Source: Georgenia faecalis (GTDB lineage Bacteria; Actinomycetota; Actinomycetes; Actinomycetales; Actinomycetaceae). From it: a DNA stretch of 64,000 nt. The notes under the pieces were generated by a model. The model saw only the letters and a program-made list of their open reading frames with translations. It was not told where the DNA came from and did no database searches. Both the position numbers and the translations under genes were made by a program. Shown here one piece after another: positions 13,013-21,711 of this stretch (positions within the stretch are counted from its first letter, which is position 1; every line of letters starts with the position of its first letter). Where the stretch lies: assembly GCF_003710105.1 (NCBI RefSeq), contig NZ_CP033325.1:1798001-1862000 (forward strand), given 5' to 3'.

Positions 13013-13995
13013 GCGGCGCCCCCTTCGTCGGTGCCGGGGTGTCCGGCGAGCAGGTGGTAGAGGACGGCCATGCGCACGAGGACGCCGTTGGCGACCTGCT
13101 CGACGATGGTGGAACGCGGGCTGTCCGCCGCCTCCGCGGAGATCTCCAGGCCGCGGTTCATCGGCCCGGGGTGCATGACGCGGGTGTGCTCGGGCAGGAC
13201 GGCGAGCCGGGCGGGGGTGAGCCCGTAGCGGCGGTGGTACTCCTGCGGGGAGGGGAAGAACCCGCCGCCCGCGCTCGACATCCGCTCCCGCTGGACCCGC
13301 AGGAGCATGACGGCGTCGGGCCCCTCGGCCAGGGCGGCGTCGAGGTCGTAGGAGACCCGGGCGGGCCAGGCGCCGACGCCCACGGGGACGAGGGTCGGCG
13401 GGGCGACGAGCGTGACCCGCGCGCCGAGGGTGGTGAGGAGGTCGACGTTGGAGCGCGCCACGCGGGAGTGGAGGACGTCGCCGACGACGACGACGTGCCG
13501 GCCGGCGAGGTCGGCCCCGGTGGTGCCGCCGTCGGGCCCGGGCGGGGCGAGGTGCCGGCGCAGCGTGTAGGCGTCGAGGAGCGCCTGGGTGGGGTGCTGG
13601 TGCGTACCGTCCCCGGCGTTGACCACCGGGACGTCGATCCAGCCCGAGTGCGCCAGGCGGTGCGGGGCGCCGGAGGCGCTGTGCCGCACGACGACGGCGT
13701 CCGCGCCCATCGCCTGGAGGGTCTGGGCGGTGTCCTTGAGGGACTCCCCCTTGGAGACCGAGGAGCCCTTCGCGGCGAAGTTGATGACGTCGGCGGAGAG
13801 CCGCTTGGCGGCCGCCTCGAAGGAGATCCGGGTCCGGGTCGAGTCCTCGAAGAAGAGGTTGACGACCGTGCGCCCCCGCAGCGTGGGGAGCTTCTTGATC
13901 TGGCGGGACTGGGTCGCGGCCATCTGCTCGGCGGTGTCGAGGAGCGCGACGGCGGCCGCGTGGTCGAGGTCGGCGGCGGACAGGAGGTGCCTCAT
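13009..13995 (-). CDS. pyrB: Aspartate carbamoyltransferase catalytic subunit
   Basis: 328 residues. It condenses carbamoyl phosphate and aspartate. Carbamoyl-phosphate loop [30 protein letters not shown]; aspartate-side [16 protein letters not shown]. No pyrI regulatory chain is seen, as usual outside enterics. Its ATG overlaps the pyrR stop (ATGA), so translation is likely coupled to that of PyrR. Confidence 0.96.
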   Translation of the reverse strand: MRHLLSAADLDHAAAVALLDTAEQMAATQSRQIKKLPTLRGRTVVNLFFEDSTRTRISFEAAAKRLSADVINFAAKGSSVSKGESLKDTAQTLQAMGADAVVVRHSASGAPHRLAHSGWIDVPVVNAGDGTHQHPTQALLDAYTLRRHLAPPGPDGGTTGADLAGRHVVVVGDVLHSRVARSNVDLLTTLGARVTLVAPPTLVPVGVGAWPARVSYDLDAALAEGPDAVMLLRVQRERMSSAGGGFFPSPQEYHRRYGLTPARLAVLPEHTRVMHPGPMNRGLEISAEAADSPRSTIVEQVANGVLVRMAVLYHLLAGHPGTDEGGAA

Positions 13996-14579
13996 GAGGG
14001 CGCCCCTCCCGCCTTGCTGATCGTCACGGCGTCGTCGCCACCGTCGATCTCGGCCAGGCGCACGCTCACCCGCTCGGTGCGGGAGGTGGGCAGGTTCTTG
14101 CCGACGAAGTCGGCGCGCACCGGCAGCTCGCGGTGGCCGCGGTCGACGAGCACGGCGAGCTGGATGCGCTCGGGGCGGCCGATGTCGGCGACGGCGTCGA
14201 GCGCGGCGCGGATGGTGCGCCCGGAGTAGAGGACGTCGTCGACGAGGACGACGACGGTGCCGTCCACTCCCCCGGCCGGCAGGTCGGTGGGCAGCAGGGT
14301 CCGGGTGGGCTGGCTGCGCAGGTCGTCCCGGTACATCGTCACGTCGAGGGTGCCGGCGGTGACGCGGCGGCCGGCGTCCTCGCCGCCGGCGGCCTCGCGG
14401 ACCTGGGCGACCAGGCGCTGCGCGAGGGGCGCACCGCGGGTGGGGATGCCGAGGAGGACGAGGTCCTCGCCGGCGTCGTTGCGTTCGAGAATCTCGTGGG
14501 CGATCCGTCGCAGGGACCGGGAGATCTCCGCGGGGCCGAGGACGACGACGTCCTCGCGCGGTGGGGTGGCGGCAGGCAT
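13992..14579 (-). CDS. pyrR: PyrR: pyrimidine operon RNA-binding regulator / uracil phosphoribosyltransferase
   Basis: 195 residues, first gene of the pyr operon. The PRPP motif is [20 protein letters not shown]. PyrR binds UMP or UTP and then a hairpin in pyr mRNA; in mycobacteria this represses translation instead of causing attenuation. ATG at 14579 has AAGGAG 10 bases upstream. The bases immediately before that ribosome-binding site form a hairpin whose loop matches the PyrR consensus (see 14597-14614), which supports autoregulation. Confidence 0.95.
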   Translation of the reverse strand: MPAATPPREDVVVLGPAEISRSLRRIAHEILERNDAGEDLVLLGIPTRGAPLAQRLVAQVREAAGGEDAGRRVTAGTLDVTMYRDDLRSQPTRTLLPTDLPAGGVDGTVVVLVDDVLYSGRTIRAALDAVADIGRPERIQLAVLVDRGHRELPVRADFVGKNLPTSRTERVSVRLAEIDGGDDAVTISKAGGAPS

Positions 14580-14596
14580 GGGCGAGCGTCTCCTTC

Positions 14597-14614
14597 CCCG
14601 CCTCACAGGACGGG
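14597..14614 (-). promoter_or_regulatory. PyrR-binding RNA hairpin upstream of the pyrR ribosome-binding site
   Basis: On the minus strand the leader reads CCCG, then UCCUGUGAGG, then CGGG: a 4-bp stem (14614-14611 with 14600-14597) closing a loop that fits UCCNGNGAGG, the conserved PyrR binding loop. The Shine-Dalgarno GGAAGGAG follows directly at about 14596-14589. A PyrR-bound hairpin would stand against the ribosome site, so translational repression is the likely mechanism. No U-run or competing terminator is seen. Motif seen; function inferred from the family. Confidence 0.75.
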
Positions 14615-14640
14615 TGTTAAAGGATGGGCAGGTGGTCGTG

Positions 14641-14646
14641 ATCGTA
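14641..14646 (-). promoter_or_regulatory. Candidate -10 box for the pyr operon
   Basis: TACGAT on the minus strand, placed so that transcription would start near 14634 and include the whole PyrR hairpin. No convincing -35 is present at 16-19 bases, so this is weak. Confidence 0.3.
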
Positions 14647-14703
14647 ACCGCACCGCCCGGCGCGGCCCGCCACCGTCCACGGTGCGGCCGGGCGGAGCGT
14701 GGC

Positions 14704-14737
14704 GGGGCGCGTGAGGATAGGGGGCGCGTGAGGATAG
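14704..14737. repeat. Exact 17-bp tandem duplication
   Basis: ggggcgcgtgaggatag occurs twice back to back (14704-14720 and 14721-14737), between the divergent pyrR and lipoprotein genes and just upstream of the lipoprotein ribosome-binding site. It may carry promoter or operator sequence for that gene, or be a recent slippage product. Confidence 0.85.
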
Positions 14738-14754
14738 GGGCAGGAGGTGAGGCC

Positions 14755-15210
14755 GTGCGGGCGACGAGCAGCCGGACCCTGGCCCTGCTGGTGCTGACGC
14801 TCGCCCTGACGGCGTGCGGCGCGGACCCGACCCCTGACCGAAGCCCCGACCCGGAGGACCCCACGGTGACCACCGAGCAGCCCACGCCCTCCGGTCCGGC
14901 CCCCGCACCGGGCCCGTCGCCGACGGCCGTCCCGAGCGGCGATCCCGACGCCGAGGCCGCCGTCCGCGACCTCGCCGGACGCCTGGGGATCTCCGCCGAC
15001 GACGTCACGGTGGTCCGGTCCGCCGCCGTCACGTGGCGCGACGGCGCGCTCGGGTGCCCCCAGCGCGGCATGGCGTACACCCAGGCGCTCACCCCGGGGC
15101 GGCTCGTCGAGCTCGAGGCCGGCGGGCGCACGTACCGCTACCACTCCGGCCCGCGCCGCGGGCCGTTCCTCTGCGAGCGGCCCCAGGCGCCCCTCGAGAC
15201 CGACGCCTGA
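14755..15210 (+). CDS. Putative lipoprotein of unknown function
   Basis: 151 residues. Signal peptide [21 protein letters not shown] with lipobox LTAC and lipidation Cys21, then a Pro/Thr/Ser-rich linker (about 22-62), then a small C-terminal domain (about 65-145) with [19 protein letters not shown] and YRYHSG. That domain is found in other actinobacterial lipoproteins but I know no function for it; the two cysteines in it (GCPQ, LCERP) could form a disulfide. GTG at 14755 is chosen because AGGAGGTGA lies five bases upstream and because it gives a clean signal peptide. It is transcribed away from pyrR and towards the subtilase gene, with a shared terminator between. Confidence 0.8.
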   Translation: MRATSSRTLALLVLTLALTACGADPTPDRSPDPEDPTVTTEQPTPSGPAPAPGPSPTAVPSGDPDAEAAVRDLAGRLGISADDVTVVRSAAVTWRDGALGCPQRGMAYTQALTPGRLVELEAGGRTYRYHSGPRRGPFLCERPQAPLETDA

Positions 15211-15228
15211 GGCGTCCACCGACGCATG

Positions 15229-15260
15229 ACGGGCGTGGCACCGTCCGGTGCCACGCCCGT
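15229..15260. terminator. Bidirectional intrinsic terminator between lipoprotein and subtilase genes
   Basis: A perfect 14-bp stem (15229-15242 with 15247-15260) closes a 4-base loop gtcc. It lies between two convergent genes, 18 bases after the lipoprotein stop and 49 bases beyond the subtilase stop. No strong T-run, as is common at high GC. Confidence 0.8.
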
Positions 15261-15265
15261 CGTAC

Positions 15266-15313
15266 GTGCTCAGGTGCTCAGGTGCTCAGGTGCTCAGGTG
15301 CTCAGGTGCTCAG
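15266..15313. repeat. Octamer tandem repeat, six copies, spanning the subtilase stop codon
   Basis: gtgctcag is repeated six times without change. On the minus strand the unit reads CTGAGCAC, so the subtilase stop TGA (15312-15310) lies in the first unit and each later unit repeats it in a different frame. Copy-number change would not alter the protein but would change the distance to the terminator. Confidence 0.9.
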
Positions 15314-18300
15314 GGGTGCTGCGGCAGCCCCGGGAACAGCCAGCTGAACAGCTTCCAGAGCAGCCACTCCGCGTACGAGCTGAACCAGTGGAACCAGCAC
15401 CGCTCGTCGGAGATGGAGCACTCGGGGGCGCCCGGCGGCTCGGCCGGCGCGCCGGACCCGCTGGCGTCGATGACGCGCAGCGACGCGGACGCCGGCTCGC
15501 CGACGTCGTACGCCTCGGCGTCGACGAGGCTCACCGTGACGGTGCGCACGTCCCGCTGACGGCCGCTGCGGTTGAGCACCTCCACGGTCTCCGTCGCCTG
15601 CGCCTGGCCGGCGGCGAAGGTCACCGTGCCGTCCAGGGCCCGGATGTCGCGCCCGACGCGGACCCCGTCGAGGTCCACCTCGTACCCGACCGTGAGCGCG
15701 GCCGAGAGGTCGCCGGTGCGGGTGAAGGTGAAGACACCGTTGGTGCGCGGCTCCCGCGCGTCCTGCGTGCGCTCCACCGTGACGACCGGGGTGGGCGCGA
15801 CGACGCCCTCGACCGTGACGTCGACGCCGACGGTGACCGGCTGCGCACCGGGGTTGTCGGTGACGTGGGTGACCTCGTTGGTGAGGACGTCACCGTTCGC
15901 CAGGCCCTCGTCGTCGACCGTCGCCTGGTACGTGATGGTCACGGGGTCGAAGGACACGCCCTGGTAGTCGAAGCAGACGACGGAGTCGTCCGCGACGACG
16001 CCCTCGCCGGAGGCGCCGTTGACGAGCGCCTGGCCCGCCGTGCCCGTTGCGTCCTCCGCGCCGATGGTGAGCGGGCCGTCCACCGGGCCGCTGACGTTGT
16101 CGTAGGCGACGTAGAACTCGTACGCACCCGGGGTGTCGTCCTGGCCGCGGAAGGCGAACAGCTCGACGTCGTAGGTGCTCTCCGGGTCGTCGAGGAGCTG
16201 GACGTCGTCGTACTCGATGACGAGCGCGCTACCGGGGACCGTCCCGCCGAGGTTGACGAGCGTGACACCCCGGTTCGTCGCCGCGTCGTAGACGATCTCC
16301 ATGTCCTGCCACAGCATGGCGAGCAGGTTGTTCGGCGCTGCGGGGCTCGGCAGCGCCTGCGGCACCCAGGGCGTCCCGGCGTAGTGCGTCATCACGTCGA
16401 AGACGACGAACCCGTCGTCGGTGAGCGTGATGGCGTTGTAGTCGACGCCGTAGAAGCTGAACGGCGCGGGGCTCGAGACCGTGAAGGCCTTCGTGTCGCC
16501 GGAGATGCCGGCGTCGGTCCGGAAGTTGCCGAGGGTGGCGAGGTCGACGTAGCCGGTGCCGTTGAACGGGTTGGCGCACGCCGGGTCCTCACCGCTGCGG
16601 GTGATGACGTACGAGCCCTGCGCGCCCACGGCGGTGGGCAGGACGCCCTCCCACTCGAGCACGCCGTCGGTGACGGTGGCGCCGCCGGTGGCCGAGCCCT
16701 CGACGTAGGTCATCCCCTCGGGGATGGTGTCGGTGAGCGAGTACGTGAGGTCCTCGTCGGTGACGTTCGGGGCGACGGTGACCTCGTAAGTGACGGTGTC
16801 CCCGGGTGCCGCCGTCTCGACGTCGGCGGTCTTGGTGACGTCGTCGGGGAACCGGTTGAGCGTCACGGGCAGGATGCCGATGTCGCCCGCGCCGTCCGGG
16901 GAGGAGCCGAGCGTGAGGGCGCCGTACCAGCGCTGGCCCGCCTCGAGCGCCGGCTCGTCGTAGAAGACCCGAAGGTCGAACGGCTCCGCGGCCGGGTGGG
17001 TCGCGGGGCCCTCGGCCCACAGGTTGCCGGCGTCGCCCACGACGACGGCGGTCCCCAGCGTGAGCGTATCGGTCGCGCCGGCGGCGGAGGCCTCCCAGTT
17101 CTGCACGAGGACCCACCACGCCCCCGCCTCGGGGGCGCCGATGTCGCAGGACTCGAGCGCGCCGGCGGTGGCGCTGCGGCACTCCTCGGTGGCGAGGCTC
17201 GCCGCCTCGCCACGCCCGACGAACAGGTCGATGTCCGTCGCGGTGGACTCGGTGACCTCGACGACGAGCCGGCTCGCGCCCTCGGGCACGTCGACCCGAA
17301 CGAGGGTGGTGCCCGCGGGCGTGTCGTACGGGTCGGTGTTCGTCGGGTCCTGGGCCAGGGAGTACTCCGCCGTCTGCGACGGAGTCAGGCCCGCGGCCTC
17401 GATGTGCAGGTCGCTGATCGCGACGGCCCGGAGGCCCTCGACGAGCTGGGACCCCGCGTCCCGGCGGGTGTCGATGACGACCTCGTCGGGCAGGACGCCG
17501 GCGGAGGGCAGGACGGCCACGGGGAACGCGGCGTCGGGGACCCCCTCCGCGGACGGCGTGAGCACGACCTCGCCGAAGGCCCAGACGTCCAGCTCGGCGG
17601 CGCTCACCTGGGCGGTGACGGTGATGTCCTGGGTGGCGCCGTCGGCGAGGGTGAAGGTGGCCGGCTCGACGGTGAGGGTGACGCCCTCGGCGGAGGTGAC
17701 CGACGCCGTCCACGTGACGGAGCCGGGCGCGTCCCCGGTGAGGGTGCGGGTCCAGGAGCACTCCTGGAGGCACTCGCCGTTCGCCATGCTGGCGAGGTTG
17801 AGCTGGCTGGGGTCGCCGCCCTCGGCCGGGTTGGCGGCCTCGTAGTCGGCGACGGACTCGTCGAGGACGAGGCCGGCGCGGGCGGCGGCGTCGAGGTCCA
17901 CGCGGCCCGAGCCCTGGTCGAACGGGTCGGCCGGGGTGACCCCGTCCTCCTTGGTGAGGTCCCGCTCGGCCGTCGTCATGAGGGCGGACTGGAGCTCGGC
18001 CGGGGACCAGTCGGGCCGCTGGGCCACCAGGAGGGCGCCCGCGCCCGCGACGTGCGGGCTCGCCATCGAGGTGCCGGAGATGAACGTCCAGTACGGCTCC
18101 ACCTCGGCGTCCGCCGTCGAGACGCCGGCGGCGGCGAGGATGTCGACCCCGGGGGCGCTGACGCTCGGCGAGACGATGTCCATCGCCCGGTTCGGGCCGC
18201 GGCTGGAGAAGTCGGCGGTGATGTCGCCGTCGGCCGGGTCCTCGGACAGCGTGGCGCCGGTGATCCGGGCCGTGTGGCCCTCGCCCTCGGCGAGCCAGGC

Positions 18301-19953
18301 CTTGAGGACGACGCCGTCGTCGTAGCTGATGTGGACGGCGGGCAGGACGTGGGCGTCGCCGGTGAGCGAGGCCCCACTGGGCTCGTCGTTGGCGAGGATC
18401 ATCCCGGCCGCACCGGCGTCGGCGACGACCTGGCCCTTCTCGACGCGGCCGTTGACGCCGCGGTCGCAGACGACGATGAGGCCGTCGAGCTCGCCGTCTT
18501 CGAAGGCGCCCGCCTGGCACAGCGGGTCGCCGAAGTCGCCGGCGTAGACCACCGGCGCCGACCCGTGCCCGGTGGTGAACCCGAGGCCCTCGATGGGCGC
18601 GAGGCCCTCGCCGTCGGCCCGGGTGAGGTCGGTGACGGTGTTGGGGTAGGTGCGGTCGTGCGTCGAGGCGGCCACGGAGGTGATCCACGGGACGTCGGCG
18701 GGCGAGCCGAGGGTCTCGGCGTCGGGGCCGTCGTTGCCGGCGGAGGTGGCGACGAAGATGCCCGCCGCGCGGGCGGCCAGGAAGCCCTGGGCGTCCGGGT
18801 CGCTCCACGCGTTGGACGGGCTGTCGCCGCCGATGGAGTAGTTGATGACGTCGACCTCGTCCCGGATCGCCTGGTCGATCGCGGCGGTGATGGCCGCGGT
18901 GGAGCAGCCGTCGACGCAGACGTCGTAGGTGATGAGGTTGGCGTGCGGTGCGACGCCCGAGATCGTCCTGGTCTCGCTGATCCCGGAGGGTCCCTCGACG
19001 ACGGCCGCCACCTGGTTCCCGGCGGCGGTGCTGGCGGTGTGGCTGCCGTGGCCGTCGGTGTCGAACGGGCCGTCACCGACGAAGTCCCACGCCCCGATGA
19101 GCTTGTCGTTGCACGCGAAGCGCGCGTCGTACTGGGCCGTGTTGGCGGGGTCGCAGATCCCGACGTAGGTGCCGGCGCCGCGGGGGTTGGTGTGGTCGTA
19201 CCCGTCGCCGCCGTCCTCGAGGGGGACGGAGTCGGCGAAGGAGGGGTTGGAGGGGTTGACGCCGGTGTCGAGGACGCCCACGACGATGCCCTCGCCGCGC
19301 GTGGCGACACCCGTCGCGGTGCCCTCCCAGATGGCAGGCGCCCCGATCCACCGCGGTCCGTTGTCGGACTGCGGCATGCGCTCGACGTCGACGACGACGG
19401 ACGTGACGCCCGGCAGCTCGGCGACGGCGGCGGCCTCGTCGGCGGTGAGGGCCACGGCGATGCCGTTGAGCGCGTAGGCGTAGGTGAAGTCGACGGTCGG
19501 GGTGTGCCCGATCTCCGCCGCGATCCGGGCGCGCAGGTCCGCCTGCTCGTCGGCCAGGTAGGCGACGTACTCCTGGACGGGGGCGGCGGCGGGGTCGAGC
19601 TGGTCGCCCGGCTCCGGGCGCGTCGCCTGCAGCTGTGCGATACCGCCCTCGTAGGCGGAGACCGCGGGCTGGGCGAGCTGGACGATGTACCGCTCGGCCT
19701 GCGGCGCGGAGCCCAGGCGCATGACGGTGCCCTTAGCCTCGTCGCGCGGGACGGACGTGGTCGCGGTGACGTCGGCCCCCTCGACGGTGGCGCCCTCGGC
19801 GCGCGGGGCGCCCGGGGCCGGGGCCGACGTGGCGGCGGGGCGGATGGCGACGGCGTCGCGGTCGGACGGCGCGCCGGCGGCTGCCGGGGCGAGGCCCGCG
19901 ATCAGGGTGGCGGCGGTGAGCGCTGCCAGGAGGCGAGGTCGTGCTCTGGACAC
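15310..19953 (-). CDS. Secreted S8 subtilisin-family serine protease, multidomain
   Basis: 1547 residues. Signal peptide (about 1-28), I9 prodomain (about 85-190, ERYIVQLAQPAVSAYEGG), then a peptidase S8 domain with Asp229 (VGVLDTGVN), His302 (DGHGSHTAS), oxyanion Asn407 (SAGNDG) and Ser629 (SGTSMASPHVAG). A PA domain is inserted at about 468-560. Downstream come Fn3-like and pre-peptidase-type beta domains, a DUF11-like domain (TKTADVETAAPGDTVTYEV), a nidogen-like domain (around FYGVDYNAITLTDDGFVVF) and a Calx-beta-like domain. The last 30 residues are strikingly aromatic (CWFHWFSS, EWLLWKLFSWLF); no LPxTG is present. GTG at 19953 is chosen because it begins the signal peptide. It has its own promoter. 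Probable extracellular protein degradation; substrate unknown. Confidence 0.9.
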   Translation of the reverse strand: MSRARPRLLAALTAATLIAGLAPAAAGAPSDRDAVAIRPAATSAPAPGAPRAEGATVEGADVTATTSVPRDEAKGTVMRLGSAPQAERYIVQLAQPAVSAYEGGIAQLQATRPEPGDQLDPAAAPVQEYVAYLADEQADLRARIAAEIGHTPTVDFTYAYALNGIAVALTADEAAAVAELPGVTSVVVDVERMPQSDNGPRWIGAPAIWEGTATGVATRGEGIVVGVLDTGVNPSNPSFADSVPLEDGGDGYDHTNPRGAGTYVGICDPANTAQYDARFACNDKLIGAWDFVGDGPFDTDGHGSHTASTAAGNQVAAVVEGPSGISETRTISGVAPHANLITYDVCVDGCSTAAITAAIDQAIRDEVDVINYSIGGDSPSNAWSDPDAQGFLAARAAGIFVATSAGNDGPDAETLGSPADVPWITSVAASTHDRTYPNTVTDLTRADGEGLAPIEGLGFTTGHGSAPVVYAGDFGDPLCQAGAFEDGELDGLIVVCDRGVNGRVEKGQVVADAGAAGMILANDEPSGASLTGDAHVLPAVHISYDDGVVLKAWLAEGEGHTARITGATLSEDPADGDITADFSSRGPNRAMDIVSPSVSAPGVDILAAAGVSTADAEVEPYWTFISGTSMASPHVAGAGALLVAQRPDWSPAELQSALMTTAERDLTKEDGVTPADPFDQGSGRVDLDAAARAGLVLDESVADYEAANPAEGGDPSQLNLASMANGECLQECSWTRTLTGDAPGSVTWTASVTSAEGVTLTVEPATFTLADGATQDITVTAQVSAAELDVWAFGEVVLTPSAEGVPDAAFPVAVLPSAGVLPDEVVIDTRRDAGSQLVEGLRAVAISDLHIEAAGLTPSQTAEYSLAQDPTNTDPYDTPAGTTLVRVDVPEGASRLVVEVTESTATDIDLFVGRGEAASLATEECRSATAGALESCDIGAPEAGAWWVLVQNWEASAAGATDTLTLGTAVVVGDAGNLWAEGPATHPAAEPFDLRVFYDEPALEAGQRWYGALTLGSSPDGAGDIGILPVTLNRFPDDVTKTADVETAAPGDTVTYEVTVAPNVTDEDLTYSLTDTIPEGMTYVEGSATGGATVTDGVLEWEGVLPTAVGAQGSYVITRSGEDPACANPFNGTGYVDLATLGNFRTDAGISGDTKAFTVSSPAPFSFYGVDYNAITLTDDGFVVFDVMTHYAGTPWVPQALPSPAAPNNLLAMLWQDMEIVYDAATNRGVTLVNLGGTVPGSALVIEYDDVQLLDDPESTYDVELFAFRGQDDTPGAYEFYVAYDNVSGPVDGPLTIGAEDATGTAGQALVNGASGEGVVADDSVVCFDYQGVSFDPVTITYQATVDDEGLANGDVLTNEVTHVTDNPGAQPVTVGVDVTVEGVVAPTPVVTVERTQDAREPRTNGVFTFTRTGDLSAALTVGYEVDLDGVRVGRDIRALDGTVTFAAGQAQATETVEVLNRSGRQRDVRTVTVSLVDAEAYDVGEPASASLRVIDASGSGAPAEPPGAPECSISDERCWFHWFSSYAEWLLWKLFSWLFPGLPQHP

Positions 19954-20003
19954 AGGTGGACCAACCCTTGGGTGAGGTGGAGCCCGGCATTTCGGGTCGG
20001 CTC

Positions 20004-20033
20004 TGTCTAGTGCGCCACACAAGGGCTCGTCAA
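20004..20033 (-). promoter_or_regulatory. Strong candidate sigma-A promoter of the subtilase gene
   Basis: Minus strand: -35 TTGACG (20033-20028), 18-base spacer, -10 TAGACA (20009-20004). Start would be near 19997, leaving a 44-base leader to the GTG at 19953. The 180-base gap between cinA and the subtilase holds this and nothing else obvious. Confidence 0.65.
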
Positions 20034-20133
20034 GGACAGGCAACGTGTCGCCCTGATCTTTGGCCAAATGGCTAGGGGGCTCGCAGCCCGGCGCCCTCGC
20101 CGCGCGGGGCCTGGCGAGGGGCTCGCGAGGGGC

Positions 20134-20616
20134 TCAGGCGAGGGCGCGGACCCGGTCGACGACGAGCTCGAGAGCGCGCACCGTCGTCGCGTCGAGGATC
20201 TCCTCGACCTCGTCACCGAGGTCGTGGTGCTCGCTGTAGACCTTGCCGCCGGCGTAGACACCGATGAACACCGTGCCGACCGGCTGGTCCTCCTGCCGGT
20301 CCGGGCCACCCACGCCGGTGACGGCCACGGCCACGTCCGCCTGAGTGAGCTCGGCGACCCCGCGGGCCATCTGCTCGGCGCAGCGCGCGGAGACGACCGG
20401 GCCCGGCTCGACGCCGAGCACCCCGAACTTCACGTCGCTCGCGTAGGCGACGACGCCGCCGGCGAACCAGTCCGACGAGCCCGGCGCGGCCCCCAGCTGG
20501 GTGGCGATGCGACCGCTGGTGAGGGACTCGGCGACGGCGACCCGTTGCTTGCCCCCCTCGAGGAGCTCGGCAAGGGTGGCGGACAGATCGGCGGCAGTCG
20601 TCGTGGGCACGGCCAC
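20134..20616 (-). CDS. CinA-family protein, nicotinamide-nucleotide amidase domain only
   Basis: About 160 residues, the C-terminal CinA/PncC domain alone; the N-terminal MoaB-like domain of full CinA is absent, which is a common stand-alone form. Motifs: VAVAESLTSGRIATQLGAAPGSS, GGVVAYASDVKFGVLGV and AVTGVGGPD. Family role: deamidation of NMN in pyridine-nucleotide salvage. GTG at 20616 or 20610 both fit; neither has a good ribosome-binding site. It follows nusB by 67 bases on the same strand and probably belongs to efp-nusB. Confidence 0.85.
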   Translation of the reverse strand: MAVPTTTAADLSATLAELLEGGKQRVAVAESLTSGRIATQLGAAPGSSDWFAGGVVAYASDVKFGVLGVEPGPVVSARCAEQMARGVAELTQADVAVAVTGVGGPDRQEDQPVGTVFIGVYAGGKVYSEHHDLGDEVEEILDATTVRALELVVDRVRALA

Positions 20617-20683
20617 ATGGTGCCGCAGGAGGCGGGGCGCGCGCACCGGGAGCAGGCCGGTGTGGCGCGCGCCACGCCCGCGT

Positions 20684-21106
20684 CTACAGCGTCGGCTTGA
20701 GCTCGAGCAGGCGGCCGAGGAGGCCATTGACGAACGCCGGCGAGTCGTCGGTGGACAGGGTCCGGGCGAGCGCCACGGCCTCGTCGACGGCGACCGCGTC
20801 GGGCACGTCGTCGTTGTGGAGGAGCTCCCACGCGCCGACCCGCAGGATGGCGCGGTCGACGGCGGGCATGCGCTCCAGCGCCCACCCCTGGGAGTAGGTG
20901 CGCAGGAGCTCGTCGATCTCCTCGGCGTGCTCGGTGAAGCCCTCGACGATGTCGACGGAGTACTGGGGCAGGGCGGTCTGAGCGGCCGTGACCCGGAGCC
21001 GCTCCGTGAGGAGGTCGAGGATGTCCTCACGGCTGGTGCGGCCGCGCTGGTCGGCCTCGTAGAGGACGTCGACGGCTCGGGTCCGTGCCTTGCTGCGGGC
21101 AGACAC
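20684..21106 (-). CDS. nusB: Transcription antitermination factor NusB
   Basis: 140 residues, all-helical NusB fold. ARSKARTRAVDVLYEADQRG at the N terminus and the C-terminal RMPAVDRAILRVGAWELL and PAFVNGLLGRL are typical. With NusE (S10) it binds boxA RNA in rRNA antitermination. GTG at 21106 lies one base after the efp stop, with TGAGG as overlapping ribosome site, so it is coupled to efp. The efp-nusB pair is conserved in actinobacteria. Confidence 0.94.
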   Translation of the reverse strand: MSARSKARTRAVDVLYEADQRGRTSREDILDLLTERLRVTAAQTALPQYSVDIVEGFTEHAEEIDELLRTYSQGWALERMPAVDRAILRVGAWELLHNDDVPDAVAVDEAVALARTLSTDDSPAFVNGLLGRLLELKPTL

Positions 21107-21107
21107 C

Positions 21108-21671
21108 TCAGTCGTTGACGCGGCCGAGGTAGTCACCCGTACGGGTGTCGACCTTGACGCGCGTGCCGGTCTCGAGGAACAGCGGGACCTGGATCTGGTA
21201 GCCGGTGGCGATCGTCGCCGGCTTGGTGCCCGCGGACGAGCGGTCACCCTGCAGGCCCGGCTCGGTGTACGTGATCTCCATGACGACCGAGGCGGGGAGC
21301 TCGACGTAGAGCACCTGGCCCTCGTGCATGGCGACGATGGCGTCCTGGTTCTCCAGCATGAAGTTCGCCACGTCACCGACGGTGGCCTCGGGCACGGAGA
21401 TCTGCTCGTAGGTCGAGGAGTCCATGAAGACGAAGTCGGTGCCGTCGCGGTAGAGGAACTGCATGTCGCGCTTGTCCACGGTGGCGGTCTCCACCTTGAC
21501 GCCGGCGTTGAAGGTGCGGTCGACCGTCTTGCCCGAGAGGACGTGCTTGAGCTTGGTGCGCACGAAGGCGGGGCCCTTGCCCGGCTTGACGTGCTGGAAC
21601 TCCACGACGGACCAGAGCTGTCCGTCGATGTTGAGCACCAGGCCGTTCTTCAGGTCGTTGGTCGAGGCCAC
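21108..21671 (-). CDS. efp: Elongation factor P
   Basis: 187 residues, three beta-barrel domains. It relieves ribosome stalling at polyproline. Domain I has [16 protein letters not shown] with Lys32 at the loop tip that meets the peptidyl-tRNA; no modification enzyme is seen here. The C-terminal signature is [24 protein letters not shown] at 21671 is preceded by AAGGACGGA. Many proline-rich proteins are encoded nearby (DUF349 protein, HAD leader), for which EF-P would be useful. Confidence 0.96.
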   Translation of the reverse strand: MASTNDLKNGLVLNIDGQLWSVVEFQHVKPGKGPAFVRTKLKHVLSGKTVDRTFNAGVKVETATVDKRDMQFLYRDGTDFVFMDSSTYEQISVPEATVGDVANFMLENQDAIVAMHEGQVLYVELPASVVMEITYTEPGLQGDRSSAGTKPATIATGYQIQVPLFLETGTRVKVDTRTGDYLGRVND

Positions 21672-21711
21672 GGGGTCCGTCCTTGCGTGTGTCGGGGGCG
21701 ATGAGCGGCCA

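Noticed and set aside
15266-15313. CRISPR-like array
   Set aside because: The eight-base units are contiguous with no spacers.
15226-20010. A 1594-codon open frame on the plus strand opposite the subtilase
   Set aside because: Its product is a low-complexity Gly/Val/Arg/Asp string with no domain; the opposite strand encodes a complete subtilase. High GC removes stop codons from antisense frames. The same applies to the long plus-strand frames opposite carB (7240-10848) and priA (517-3903).
20134-20616. cinA as a truncated gene
   Set aside because: The stand-alone C-terminal amidase domain is a common, functional form and starts cleanly.
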